Shown here: piece by piece, positions 28,252 to 39,205 of the stretch | Numbering within the stretch: the first letter of the stretch is position 1 | Layout of the letters: each line of letters opens with the position of its first letter | DNA from: Ascidia mentula | Taxonomy: Eukaryota; Chordata; Ascidiacea; Phlebobranchia; Ascidiidae | Length of the DNA: 64,000 nt | Direction of reading: 5' to 3' | Assembly (NCBI GenBank): GCA_947561715.1 | Contig: OX387200.1 | Span: 5,706,501-5,770,500 of the forward strand | Translations under genes and position numbers: made by a program | The notes under the pieces: model-generated | What the model was told of the DNA's origin: nothing | Seen by the model: only the letters and a program-made list of their open reading frames with translations | Database searches by the model: none

Positions 28252-28735
28252 ATGAATTGGACTCTTTTGTTTTTGGTTTGTTCCTTAATGTGTTATCAAG
28301 GCACTGATGCCATCATCGGGCATATAATAAGGGGAGTGGCTCACCTCGTTTCAAAATGGCAAGTTTACATTTGATAAAAACAGCTTATACTTACGTTTAT
28401 ATCACGTTTTTTAACTTTTGCAGGGACTCTAGAAAACTGAGGGCACTCGAGGCCTCCATTGAAAGACAAGGTAGCCAATATATTCTAATGACAGCCTACT
28501 TTAAAATCTAATATAATAAAAAAAGTTAAAGCTAGGTAGAGTTTTGTGTTTTTTGAACAGAGGTCAACTCCATTTCTTTTCTACTTAAAATTAATTGTGT
28601 TTTTACATTAAATTTTCTTTTTTACTGATATGACTATCAGATTCCGATGGAGTTTTACTGAGCCAAATTAAAAGTTTGCTTGATTCGGTTGATGAGCTCC
28701 AGGAAGACATGGAAACGAACGAAGAAGACAACTAG
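28252..28735 (+). CDS. Putative antimicrobial peptide precursor D
   Basis: Exons 28252-28358, 28424-28470 and 28641-28735 join in phase to 82 residues. The signal peptide MNWTLLFLVCSLMCYQGTDA precedes IIGHIIRGVAHLVSKW, a short His/Arg/Lys amphipathic segment like clavanin or piscidin-type helices. An acidic tail (LDSVDELQEDMETNEEDN) follows. The middle exon is 47 bases, as in genes A and B, and its end ERQD is shared with them, so all belong to one family. The first intron appears to use a GC donor (GCAAGT) with an AG acceptor. The first exon ends in phase 2, as in A and B. The gene has opposite orientation to A-C. The function is inferred from precursor architecture. Confidence 0.75.
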
Positions 28736-29078
28736 CCTGTTCAAACAGTGTTTTCTTGTTTGTACAATACCATTGTACACACTCAATAAAATCACTAAGA
28801 GTGTTTTTATTTGTGGTGCATTTAATTGTTAAAAGGCAAAGCTTTGCAGCGCAATAGGAAACGTTTGCGAAATCCGACGCATAATTGCATGGCACCAGAA
28901 AGCATTGTCCAAAATCGATACATCGATTATATTTAACCACTGAGGTGACAAATACTTGTAAATGTAAGAACTCCTTTTCACAACAAATTGAATTCAGAAA
29001 AATCTAATAAATAGAGGGAAAGTTTGTAGTTTTCATTACAAATGTTTGATCAAATTCGACCCGGTCGAATTCTTCAGT
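28705..29078. repeat. Shared flank block, copy 1 (peptide D tail to T1)
   Basis: Starts in the last codons of peptide gene D and runs to the 3' end of T1. Close copies lie at 39995-40353 and 44032-44396, each between two TREX-like copies. The original context is here, beside gene D. Confidence 0.85.
28785..28790 (+). terminator. Polyadenylation signal of peptide gene D
   Basis: AATAAA, 50 bases past the stop codon. Confidence 0.65.
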
Positions 29079-29660
29079 CTATAATCCAGCGCGACGATAA
29101 ACTCCCTTCAATAGATTGCCTTGCTTTACTGTACTGAGTGTCTCAGGGTTGCAAGCCACCACTTTCATCAACGCCATCACGTCACCCTCAGCTGTGTGTG
29201 AATTCGGTATTTCCGCTCCATCGAAGCAACTTTCGTAAAGGGCTGCCAAACTTAGCCTACGTCGACCGGGCATGTGTCTAAACCCAACATACGTGTCATA
29301 TGAGCTCACATGCTGAATTGAGCGTTTGTAAAAATTAAGAGAATCCAGATGTGAAACTAGTACATCAAAATCAAAATTGTTTCCAGAGTGAGCCAAAATA
29401 CACACTGGATTCTTGCTTCTGGTAATAAACTGACACACAGCGGTTGCCACATCCCTATCGAAAGACTTTTGAGATGTCAGTCTCAACTTATCTACGACCC
29501 TTGGTTTTGCTTCGGCTCTAAGTTCATCAATGTGGATAGCAACTAAGTTGATTTCAGCAGAAATATCAAGTGAACATCCAGCATTCACGAACACTAAAGA
29601 GCTGGCCTGTATTTCTGTGTCTAACTTTCTTTTCAAGTTTGAACCAGTGCTTGCGGCCAT
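29079..29660 (-). CDS. T1: short TREX-like chimera without the Exo I motif
   Basis: 193 residues. Residues 1-62 equal the first half of the N-terminal pseudo-domain of the full-length paralogues (SSLVFVNAGCSLDIS, DKLRLTSQ). From KSFDRDVATAVCQF on it equals the second half of the true exonuclease domain, with Exo II (AHSGNNFDFDVL) and Exo III (HTAEGDVMALM). DLEATG is absent, so two of the usual metal-binding acids are missing and activity is unlikely. The junction falls at the equivalent place of the two domains. The frame is intact from ATG to stop, so a stable protein is possible. The chimera could act as a regulator or be an inert by-product. Confidence 0.75.
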   Translation of the reverse strand: MAASTGSNLKRKLDTEIQASSLVFVNAGCSLDISAEINLVAIHIDELRAEAKPRVVDKLRLTSQKSFDRDVATAVCQFITRSKNPVCILAHSGNNFDFDVLVSHLDSLNFYKRSIQHVSSYDTYVGFRHMPGRRRLSLAALYESCFDGAEIPNSHTAEGDVMALMKVVACNPETLSTVKQGNLLKGVYRRAGL

Positions 29661-30518
29661 GGCTGCCAGTCGCTCGGTTTGAGTTTTAAACTAGTGTCGG
29701 TAGATTTAGTCACACGCCTGTAGTTTCTCACAATATTTATGTAGCCAGGGTGGTTGTCTTGGTACGGCTTTGTTTATTTCGCATCTTTGCGCCACGGACT
29801 TTGTATTCATATATTCTTCCAAATAACTTTGTATTCATACATTTCAAAAGTGCGTATACAGATGACAATGTATCGCGAGATGACAATGTATCGCGGGTGG
29901 GCGAAATGGGGACAATTCACCAATAAGGAGGGAGCCATCTAAGATATGTCAAACAAGAATTTAAATGTGGAAACCCATACTAAGAAAAAGTCATGGTCAT
30001 AGCATAGCCTTACTAACCATCTGTTTTTTTAAATGGGAGCCATTATCACGAACCCATCGTTTCCTTGCCTTGTATGTCGCAGATATTTTCTGAACAAAAG
30101 TTTATTCAATACCTGTAGTAACCAGCTGCACTGATGAGATCTTTTAGGTCGAAACTGTGGCCATCTGTCTACAGCTTATACACAATTCCTGTTGAAAATA
30201 TTGAATAAAGTAGGCCGAAAATAGGCAGTAAACGTTGCTCAAAGATGTAGTGATAAAGATTTTCTATCTTTAAGGACCTTCAATACCTTTTTACTTTCCA
30301 TATTGCGTGGAAAACATAAAGACTTCGTATTGTTTTACAGAAATGTTCAAACACACATAATTACACGTGTGATTCGTTGTTTATTGGATGAAATTTCGGT
30401 GATTTTAATGCAAATACAATTACATTGATGAAACGATGCAAAGACAGTTTAATAACTAATCAAATCTCAACAAACTATGAAATATAAATTGCACTTCAAT
30501 TTTACGGGTTAGCGCTCA
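29661..30518. other. Spacer between T1 and T2
   Basis: No gene seen. Bases 30340-30460 (around TTCAAACACACATAATTACA) recur at 32405-32500 and 46435-46525 as 3' flanks of other copies. Confidence 0.45.
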
Positions 30519-31739
30519 TTACGCCAAATCGAAAACACCATCGAGTAAATTTGATTCACGAACAGTGGTCAACGCCGCTGGGTGGCAGGCTACCACTTTC
30601 ATCAATGCAATGGCGTCACCTTCAGCTGTGTGAGCACCGGATGGTGCAGATACACCAAAACAACATTGGTAGAGCCGTGCTAACCCTAAACCTCCCCACC
30701 TTCTAGGCATGTTCTTGAAACCTAAGAAGGTGTCATAAGAATGGACATGTCGAAGCAAGCGTCTCGCTTCACTAAAGGGTTCCAGATGCGAACCCAGCAC
30801 GGCGAAATCAAACTTGTTTCCGTAATGTGCGACGAGACAGACTGGTCCAGAGTGTGATTGAATGAACTTGCAAACAGCAGTCGCCACGTCTTCATTGAAA
30901 GAACTTTTCTTGCTTCTTGTCAGCATCGATCGTTTCAACCCTGATATCTCACTTGCCTTTTTGTTAATTTCTATCAAGGGATCTACAGCCAACCTTAACA
31001 TATCGTGTTGACTCGGAATTGTTCCTTTTGGAGCTGACACGAGATTATCTTTGGTCACCTTCACCATGCAAATCTCAGTAATCTTACGTGTGTCTAAACC
31101 TGTAGCTTCCAAATCCAAAAATATCAACACTTTTTCGGTTGAAACTGCTCGATCAGTTGAAATTGTTATCGACTTAACGCCTGTGCAATCGAGTCTGGAA
31201 AATGGTTGTGGTGACAAACAATCCATAAATTTGTTTAGGTTCTGCTTTATCCACTGAATGATGGAACCCTTGTCTTGATGTTTTTGCGATATTGCCTCAG
31301 CGCTTGGGCCACGGATAGAAGCAGTCTTGGCTTGCTTAGCAGGCGGAAGAGCGCTTGGAACCTGCTCTTGCGTGAACGATGCATAACAGATGCCTTCCGG
31401 TACCTTACAATATGAGGCTTCTAAATGTAGTTTAAGTGATTTCAGTTGATCAATCTGGTCTTCTTCAACAAGCAAACAAACAGGATGGGCTTGCAGTTTC
31501 AAGAATAATGCTATCTGCTCATATACGCCATCTTCAAAACCCGTCGACTGAGAAGTTAGTCTCAACTTATCTACAACTCTTAGTTCGTCCTCTCTTTTCA
31601 GTTCTTCGACGTGAATAGCAACTAGTTCAACATCACTTGAAATATCACATTGGCATCCAGCATTTATGAACACCAAGGAGCTGAGTTGTAATTCTGTGTT
31701 TAGTTTCCTTTTTAGGTTTAAACTATTGCTGGCGGCCAT
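30519..31739 (-). CDS. T2: full-length TREX-like exonuclease with N-terminal pseudo-domain
   Basis: Single exon, 406 residues from the ATG at 31739; the frame is open further up, but only from a GTG. Residues 20-125 form the pseudo-exonuclease domain (SSLVFINAGCQCDIS, PVCLLVEEDQIDQLKSL). A Lys-rich linker with SIIQWIKQN follows. The DEDDh domain has Exo I D209/E211 in DLEATG, Exo II D311 in AHYGNKFDF and Exo III H370/D375 in HTAEGD, the same set as TREX1 and TREX2. A basic NLKRKL near the N-terminus could aid nuclear import. TREX enzymes remove nucleotides from DNA 3' ends and, in mammals, clear cytosolic DNA. There is no C-terminal membrane anchor. Exo II has Tyr where other copies have Ser. 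Confidence 0.85.
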   Translation of the reverse strand: MAASNSLNLKRKLNTELQLSSLVFINAGCQCDISSDVELVAIHVEELKREDELRVVDKLRLTSQSTGFEDGVYEQIALFLKLQAHPVCLLVEEDQIDQLKSLKLHLEASYCKVPEGICYASFTQEQVPSALPPAKQAKTASIRGPSAEAISQKHQDKGSIIQWIKQNLNKFMDCLSPQPFSRLDCTGVKSITISTDRAVSTEKVLIFLDLEATGLDTRKITEICMVKVTKDNLVSAPKGTIPSQHDMLRLAVDPLIEINKKASEISGLKRSMLTRSKKSSFNEDVATAVCKFIQSHSGPVCLVAHYGNKFDFAVLGSHLEPFSEARRLLRHVHSYDTFLGFKNMPRRWGGLGLARLYQCCFGVSAPSGAHTAEGDAIALMKVVACHPAALTTVRESNLLDGVFDLA

Positions 31740-31781
31740 AGTTTCAGTTGGTAGGTTGCAATTCAGTATGTTTATTACCAC

Positions 31782-32669
31782 AGTTATATGTAGTAAGACA
31801 TTAGTTTACCTAAAGAGAAAGTGCCTGGTGACTTTATTATACCATACTGTCAGTAATATTCCACCGCCTCGTTCTGTCGATAAAACTACAAATGGCAAAT
31901 ATACGTATTTTTATTCTTTCGTTGTTGCTCATCGGAACAAAATACCGTAGGTGTTAATCACATTCGGTGACGTTTGCGTTGGACAACTTCCTGGCTCTGC
32001 CTGTGGTAACGACTATTAAAAACAAGCATGCAATGACAAACACTTTACTTCATGCGTCACATCACGTACGTATTATATGTGGGAGACACATTTCACCAGG
32101 GCTAGGCAAACATCCAGCCGGGAACCTAATTGCCCGACGCGCTATTCTTAGCATGGTTTGCATAAGCATTGCCACATTTCTCATCTATTGTTTAGGTTTG
32201 AGCATTTAAATGTTCTGTATGCTGCAGATATTTTTTAAACAAAAGGATACCTACCACGTATTAGCTTTATTAAATAAAGTAGACCTAAAGTAGACGTCCT
32301 GTAAGGACCTGCAAGAGCCTTTTTTATTTGCCCGTGGATAAACATGGACTTTCGAGGCCGTATTTTTGATTTGGTACTCGATCAAAAATATCTACTTTTG
32401 CAAAAATGTTCAAACACACATAATTACACGTGTGATTCGTTGTTTATTGGATCAAATTTCGGTGATTTTAATGCAAATACAATTACATTGATCAACGATA
32501 ATTGCATAACAAAGCCAGTTTAATAAATAATCAATTTTTGCAATGTACATTATTACTTTTATGTTAACATACTGAGACATAACTAGTGCCAAAAAAAAAC
32601 TAAACAAACATGGGATAGAATTTGTTACTGTTTACTATTTGCATTAGTTTTGCACTACAATTTTGCGTT
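31782..32669. repeat. Shared flank block, 5' of T2 and 3' of T3
   Basis: Nearly identical to 45810-46710, which lies between T9 and T10. The open frames inside (such as 31967-32209) are copied with it and show no recognisable domain. The block shows that T2-T3 and T9-T10 are one duplicated pair. Confidence 0.85.
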
Positions 32670-33891
32670 TTAGCGCTCATTACGTCGACTGAAAACACCC
32701 TCGAAAAAATTTGATTCACGAGCGGTGGTCAACGCCGCTGGGTGGCAGGCTACCACTTTCATTAATGCAATGGCGTGACTCTCAGCTGTGTGAGCACCGG
32801 ATGGTGCAGATACACCAAAACAACATTGGTAAAGCCGTGCTAACCCTAAACCTCCCCACCTTCTAGGCATGTTCTTGAAACCGAAGAAGGTGTCATAAGA
32901 ATGGACATGTCGAAGCAAGCATCTCACTTCACTATAGGGTTCCAGATGCGAACCCAGAAGATCGAAATCAAACCTGTTTCCGGAATGTGCGACGAGACAG
33001 ACTGGTCCAGAGTGTGTTTGAATGAACTTGCACACAGCAGTCGCCACGTCTTCATTGAAAGAACTTTTCTTGCTTCTTGTCAGCATCGATCGTTTCAACC
33101 CGGATATCTCACTTGCCTCTTTGTTAATTTCTATCAAGGGATCAACAGCCAACCTTAACATATCGTGTTGACTCGGAATTGTTCCTTTTGGAGCTGACAC
33201 GAGATTATCTTTGGTCACTTTCACCATGCAAATCTCAGTGATCTTACGTGTGTCTAAAACTGTAGCTTCCAAGTCCAAAAATATCAAAGCTTTCTGGGTA
33301 GAAGTTGCTTCATCACTTGTAATGGTGTTTACCTCAACCCCTGTGCAGTCAAGCCTAGAGAAAGGTTGTGGTGACAACGAATCAAAAAATGCAGTTTGGT
33401 TCTGCCTTATCCACTGAATGACAGAAACTTTGTTGCGTTTTCTCTGCTTTTTTTTCCGGACTTTGGAGAGATACAGATGCACCTTTGGCTTGTTTTGAAG
33501 GCGGAAGGGAGCTTATAACTTGCTCTTTTTTGAAGGAAGCATAACAAAGACCTCGCGGTAGCGTGCAATGCGAGGCTTCTAAATTCAGTTTGAGTGATTT
33601 AAGCTGATCTGTCTTTTCATCTTTCACAAGCAAACAAACAGGCTGGGCTTGCAGTTTCAAGAAATGGGCAATTTGCTGATAAACGCCCTGTTCAAAACCA
33701 GTCGACTGATGTGTCAGTTTTAACTTGTCAACGACTCGTATATTAGATTCGGATTTTAGTTCTTCGGTGTGAATGGCAACTAGTTTAATAGATTTATCAG
33801 CTTTGCATTCTGCATTTAAGAACACCAGAGAGCTTGGCTTTATTTCTTTGCTGAGTTTTCGTTTCAAGTTTGAACTAGTGCTTGTGGCCAT
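32670..33891 (-). pseudogene. T3: TREX-like copy with a frameshift and altered active site
   Basis: Homologous along its length to T10, but a one-base difference in an A-run of the linker (near 33455) breaks the frame, leaving 33891-33382 and 33482-32670 as separate frames. Exo I reads DLEATV (Gly to Val) and Exo III reads HTAESH, so the last catalytic Asp is His. ExoII is AHSGNRFDFDLL. It is probably a pseudogene. Confidence 0.85.
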
Positions 33892-34734
33892 AGCTGTCAG
33901 TTGCCCACCTTCACCTATGTACTGCTGAAGCGGATTCGTTAGTTACGCCCCTTTGTTTACCACAGAATGTAACGAGACGTTTGTATGCCAGAAGGGGATA
34001 CCCCGGTGTCCTTGTACACCCCCATTGTTCCACATCGAGAGTTTTACCAGTGCGTGTACAAATACCATTGTTGCCATGATCATAAATGAAGCAACTTCTT
34101 TCCGTTGTTGTGGTTTTGTTTGATATTGACTGTGACGATATTTACTCTGCAGAAATAACACAGACAATGGTACTTTTGACTGCAAAATGCAACCGAAAGA
34201 AACTTTCCACAGTGGTTTTGTATGATATTGGCTGTGACGACATTTACGTCCATGAAACAAATCATAAGCTGGTAATTTTGAAAGCAAAGTGCAATCGAAG
34301 GAAACCTCCCACAGGCAAACAATTTCCTGTTTCGCGCGTCACACGTACGTATGTTGCGGCAAACACATGGACTGTGTCTCGACCGGACAATTTATCGGTC
34401 TTGCCACGTATCACCAAATCCTTTCTCACTTCGAACCAACGAAAAAATTTTAAAGCACAACGCAGATTTAATGAAATCACCTACACCCTGTGTGGCTTGC
34501 TTTAAACTACAAATCTTGCTGAAAAATGGATAATAACACCACAGAAAGTAAAGAAATAGGCGTTTGATAATCACCAACCAATACTGCATAATCATATCAA
34601 ATCATGTGTATTTTTCCCACGTGCAAATGGTTAAAACACGTGGGTTATAAACTTGATATATCTGCAATAGCGTCAACGTACGATCAATCTCGATGTAACT
34701 ATTCGACGTCGGACTGGGCGGTTTTAGTTAGAAC
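33892..34734. repeat. Shared flank block 5' of T3, with a 102-base duplication
   Basis: Matches 47935-48700 upstream of T10. Inside it, 34110-34211 and 34212-34313 are two copies of a segment beginning GTGGTTTTGT and containing GTGACGA; the counterpart upstream of T10 has one copy. It probably contains the promoter of T3. No gene is seen. Confidence 0.75.
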
Positions 34735-35099
34735 GTGAGGGTAACAAACAACGACTTTCATTGAGGCAATGGCGTCCCCTTCAGCTGTGCGCTTCGGACC
34801 GTTCTGCTCCAGCAGTGGGGCATGATGCGTAAAGCTTCGCTAAACTTCAACCGGCCAAACCACTTAAATGTTTGAAGCCGAGGAAGGTGTCATACGTGGT
34901 TACTTTCCGAAGCAACCAGCAAACTTCCTTGAATGGTTCCAGATGTGAAGCTAAAACATCAAAATCAAACTTGTTTTCAGAGTGTGCCACGAGACACGTT
35001 GGATTCGAATTTCTTTTGATAAACTTGTTGTCAGCATGCAGCGTTTAAGTCCCGATAATTCACTTGCCTTTTGGTTAATTTATATAAAGGGAACTACAG

Positions 35100-35418
35100 A
35101 AGGTTCACAGGCTTCGCAGCCAAGGCATTGCAGCCAAGCTGGATCAGCCACTTTTCCCGACAAGTCGGAGCGAGATCTGAAAAATCAAGCTCCCGGTGAG
35201 GTCTGAACTCACGACCCTGGGCTAACCAACACCAACGCTCTATCAACTGAGCTACAGGAGCTCAGTGGCTTCATGGGGTATATTGTGGCCATGGTACACT
35301 GGTGCGCAAGCGCACAACTTGTCAGGCGACCTTCACATGCGTAGAGGATCTCCACCACCGTAATCAGACAACGCATAAGTAATGCTACGCGAAAGCATGG
35401 TATTACTTATGCGTTAAC
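35100..35418. mobile_element. tRNA-bearing repeat element, copy 1
   Basis: Inserted into T4. It is flanked by GGAACTACAG (35090-35099) and GGATCTACAG (35419-35428), a 10-base target duplication with one difference. It carries a tRNA-like segment in its middle, minus strand, 35189-35261. One end forms a hairpin with 14-base arms (AACGCATAAGTAAT). The family is shared with 42269-43000. Confidence 0.75.
35189..35261 (-). other. tRNA-like sequence, mutated
   Basis: A 73-base sequence with the GCTCC...GGAGC acceptor arms, a TAGCTCAGTTGATAGAGC D arm and a GTGAGTTCAGACCTCAC T arm. The anticodon stem is mismatched compared with the copies at 42 kb. It is part of a repeat and not a convincing gene. 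Confidence 0.7.
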
Positions 35419-35480
35419 GGATCTACAGCCAACCTTAACATGTCGTATTGATTTTGACTTGTCCCTGCTTTGCAATCCCA

Positions 35481-36240
35481 TATTCAGATGTTGTCCATTT
35501 TCGCAGCACTAATAAACAACATTCCTTGTATTGAATACCTTTCTTGGGTCCCATAATGACTTTTTTTCGCCAACATTTCGCAGTGCGTAAAACCGCAGAG
35601 CGAAATTATGGGACTCGCTGATTTTTGTTAGTAGACTTAGTGGCGACGTGATGCATTTTTCCAAATTTTTATTAGTTTTTCAGTTTTGTAGTGTGTCTGG
35701 GTCATAACCCGAAATTGTAGAACCAGAACGTTCCAGAAACCACGTTTGAAAACAATTTAATCGGAACTTTGTGTCTGTTCAGCTTTAGATGCAACTTACA
35801 CCCTGGTAACCTTTTTCTGAAAATCACCGTTTTGATCAGAACTGGAATTGCATGTGTAAATAATGTACGGAAAAAAATGTTCAATTGTTCACGTAAGCTT
35901 GCCATACATTGAAAGCTGTTGCATATCTGTATTTAATCAAAAATGAAATTGCATTTAAAGTAGTGTCGATGTATGGAAATGACAAAACATGTGCACGCGT
36001 ACGTTTGATGTGAGTCACACACTCGTCCTGTCGGTTTAGAATATCCATTACAGTATGTCTGTTTGATAAGGACAATTTAAAAATAATTTGCTGCATCGTT
36101 TCTCCCGAAAAGAAGTAATCGTAATGCACAAGTTTGATTAAACCACACAAAGATATTATTTTCAGTTTAGACTTAATTTTACGTCCATGTCCTCGACGAA
36201 ATGCTAAAAAAGCTGTTGCGCAGAAAAATGTAATGTGCAT
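35481..36240. other. Spacer between T4 and the T5 flank
   Basis: No gene seen. Parts such as AACTGGAATTGCATGTGTAAATAATGT recur in other flanks (38490, 50260, 55290) in shorter form. Confidence 0.4.
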
Positions 36241-36859
36241 TACACAAATGAAGAAAACAAAAATTAAAGGGCTGCTACACGGTTTTCTATAAAAAGTAGA
36301 AATGCAGACATAGTTTGATAATTATCGTCTGGGATTTCCCATTGCAAATAATTGCTTTTGGTCAAACGTAAATTTTGCGTTACCAGCGGCAAACATACAA
36401 TATTTTACAAGTTATGCATACAGTAATTACAAGCAAAGAAAATGCCTACAATATATACAACACGCAAACCCTATATTGGGTTGTATTTAATTATTAAACA
36501 TGTACATTCATCATACACAATACACAGGCCACACAAGAGACGCACACCTGGATCCATGAAAAGCAAATCAGGGACCACGAACACAATATTTTGCCTTGTA
36601 ACTAGAGGATTTGTTAGGTCCTCGCAACGACACACAATTTTCTCACAAGGGCCGTGGATACACAGAAGGCCGTGCTTTAAACGTGACTTTTTTCAATATT
36701 GGTGTATTTTGATTCGTAAGTTAAAACTCAAAAACTTAATCATGTTACTGACGTATAGTTCAGGACAGCAATATATATTGCTCTGATGTTGTTGATAACT
36801 CAAATAAGAAAAATGTAACAAGCCGCATACGATCCCCATCGGCTTTACCACCATTTATT
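36241..36859. repeat. Shared 3' flank block of T5
   Basis: Nearly identical to 50740-51366 downstream of T12. Contains a minus-strand frame at 36471-36692, described separately. Confidence 0.85.
36471..36692 (-). other. Open 73-codon frame, Cys-rich, no start codon
   Basis: Read on the minus strand it gives KKSRLKHGLLCIHGPCEKIV and continues with VCRCEDLTNPLVTR and a hydrophobic Cys-containing end. It has no ATG near its start, and a TGA precedes it. The same frame stays open, with the same length, at 50986-51207. It might be a terminal exon of something or a fragment of an old element. I do not recognise it. Confidence 0.3.
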
Positions 36860-38197
36860 TTACAACCATTCATCATCGATCGAACAAAAAACATCAACAT
36901 CTTCCTCGTAATAGTAATCTAGCTCAATGTAACAATCATTTTCCGAAATGGAGCTCTCGCGCAATCGGGCTCTGCGGCGGCGATGAAATACTCCCTTTAA
37001 TAGATTGGCTTGCTTCACTGTGTCAAGAATCTCAGGGTTGCAAGCCACCACTTTCATCAGCGCCATTACGTCACCCTCAGCTGTGTGTGAATTCGGTATT
37101 TCCGCTCCATCGAAGCAACTTTCGTAAAGGGCGGCCAAACCTAGCCTACGTCGACCGCGCATGTGTCTAAATCCAACATACGTGTCATAGGATCTCACAT
37201 GCTGAATTGTGCGTTTCTGAAAAATGTGGGAATCCAGATGTGAAACCAGTACATCAAAATCAAAACTGTTTCCAGAGTGAGCCAACATACACACTGGATT
37301 CTTGCTTCTGGTAATAAACTGACACACAGCTGTTGCCACATCTCCATCGAAAGACTTTTTATTGCTTCGTGTTAACATCGAACGATTCAAGTACGATAAT
37401 TCACTTGCTTCCTTGTTAACTTCTATCAATGGGTCAACAGCTAGCCTCAACATCTCGTAGTCGTCTGGAATTATTCCTTTATCACAGGAGAAAAGCTTTT
37501 CTTTTTTGACTCTAACCATGCAAATCTCGGTAATTTTACGGGTGTCCAGACCAGTTGCTTCTAAGTCTAGGAATATTAGGTTGTTGCGGTTTGATACAAA
37601 CCGACCTCTACGACGCACAAAGTTTGGTATTTTATGATTTGAACAGTCAAGACTGGAGAAGTTTTTGAAACAGAGCGATTCAAGAAAAGTGTTCTCGTGT
37701 GACTTTACATGGTCGATGATGGAGAGTTGACCGTTTGAATCCTTTTTAGAAACTTGTGCATCGTTGTTGGTTTCGGAAAGAGTCTTGATTCGCTTTTCAG
37801 GAGGAAAAGGTATTTCGCTGTTGTTGCCCACATAGCTTGCGTACAAAACGTTTAAAGGCAGCGCACGTGATGCCGTCTCCAGGTTTTGCTTAAGTGACTT
37901 AAGCTCATTTGTCTTGTCATCCTCAACAAGCAAACATATCGGCTGTGCTTGCAAATGCAAGAATTTGGATACCAGCTCGTAAGCGCTATTATCAAAACCG
38001 TGGGACTGACAGGTCATTCTCAACTTATCTACGATCCTTGGTTTCGCTTCGGCTCGAAGTTCATCAACGTGAATAGAAACTAAGTTGATTTCAGCAGAAA
38101 TATCGAGTGAACATTCAGCATTCACGAACACTAAAGAGCTGGCCTGTATTTCTGGGCTTAGTTTTCTTTTCAAGTTTGAACTAGTGCTTGTAGCCAT
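36860..38197 (-). CDS. T5: full-length TREX-like exonuclease with acidic tail
   Basis: Single exon, 445 residues. The pseudo-domain is residues 20-125 (SSLVFVNAECSLDIS). The linker holds SIIDHVKSHENTFLESL. The catalytic domain has D211/E213 in DLEATG, D313 in AHSGNSFDFDVL and H371/D376 in HTAEGD, all intact. Unlike T7, it continues past the domain with RRRRARLRESSIS and an acidic, Tyr-rich tail (DYYYEEDVDVF). This arrangement of a basic patch then an acidic patch is shared only with T12. The likely product is a 3'-5' DNA exonuclease. The tail might recruit partners or block a DNA-binding surface (inference). Confidence 0.85.
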   Translation of the reverse strand: MATSTSSNLKRKLSPEIQASSLVFVNAECSLDISAEINLVSIHVDELRAEAKPRIVDKLRMTCQSHGFDNSAYELVSKFLHLQAQPICLLVEDDKTNELKSLKQNLETASRALPLNVLYASYVGNNSEIPFPPEKRIKTLSETNNDAQVSKKDSNGQLSIIDHVKSHENTFLESLCFKNFSSLDCSNHKIPNFVRRRGRFVSNRNNLIFLDLEATGLDTRKITEICMVRVKKEKLFSCDKGIIPDDYEMLRLAVDPLIEVNKEASELSYLNRSMLTRSNKKSFDGDVATAVCQFITRSKNPVCMLAHSGNSFDFDVLVSHLDSHIFQKRTIQHVRSYDTYVGFRHMRGRRRLGLAALYESCFDGAEIPNSHTAEGDVMALMKVVACNPEILDTVKQANLLKGVFHRRRRARLRESSISENDCYIELDYYYEEDVDVFCSIDDEWL

Positions 38198-39205
38198 AGC
38201 TGTCAGATGCTCACATTCACCTCAGTACTGATAACGCACATTCGTTTGTTACGCCTGCTTGCATACCCCACAAAATGTTACGATACTTAAACGCGAAACC
38301 GGGCGTTCCTTCACAATGGCACAAACACGTCACAAAAGTCACTGACATTTAAACTTGAATCACCTGAAAGCGAGGTAATTTAGTTTTCTTTTTAACGGAA
38401 ATTACAAACTCATGGCCTATCCCAGATCGCCAAGAAAAGAATGTTCCGTTCTAAAGCAATCGCTGAGTGGTATTTTTGGTTGGAGTTGCATGTGTAAATA
38501 ATGTTCGGAAAACACTATTCAATTGTTCACGTAAGTTGGCCATACATTGAAAGTTGTTGCATATCTGTATTTAATTAAAATTAAATGGCATTAAAAGTGG
38601 TACCATCATGTGAAACTGGCAAAACATTTAGTACAAGGGTCTGTGGTGATGTTAATTAAACTAAAGCTTCATTGTTGAAACTGTTCCATAAAGCTGATAT
38701 ATTAAACTAATGTTGTTTTTAGCGTCGCTTAATTAGTTGATTAATGCTATTAGTCACGTAGCGTGACTGCAATTCTTCACAAAGTAGAATTACGTGATAC
38801 TGTGTCACTTTTTATCATCCCACGTAAACTTATTGCGGTTAAACAAGAGGTTGCCGTACTTATACTACATATATTTTCAAATATCCACATCCATAACAAA
38901 CACAAAATAAAGCTAAAATACATTATATCGGAAAACAAGTTTTTAATGCGATTAAAACAACAAAAATAAAGGTATTACGTATTTCTGTTTCTCGCTATTC
39001 AGTTTAAAAGTGCAACTTTTTGATCCACAAAATATCTAAACCAAAAACTTTGCTGAAATATCTTTCATAGTCATTTTCAAGGGTGATTATAAGAAACGAT
39101 ATTCATCATTCGTTGCAGTAAAAGTGGAATAGAGACATCATACAGTTTAGTTTCTTAAAATATTTACATAAGAAGGGGACGTATTAAGGTATTTTTCCAT
39201 GGAAT
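38198..39205. repeat. Shared flank block between T5 and T6
   Basis: Matches 41584-43242 (which has an extra inserted repeat) and in part 55300-56022. The order T5-flank-T6 equals T7-flank-T8, so a two-gene block was duplicated. No other gene is seen. Confidence 0.85.

Larger units (their letters stand above)
34735..35480 (-). pseudogene. T4: degenerate TREX-like fragment interrupted by a tRNA-bearing repeat
   Basis: Minus-strand remains of the exonuclease half, closest to T11. Parts of Exo III, the Exo II region and the RLAVDP region can be matched, but frames are broken and a segment is missing. A repeat at 35100-35418 splits it. Confidence 0.8.
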
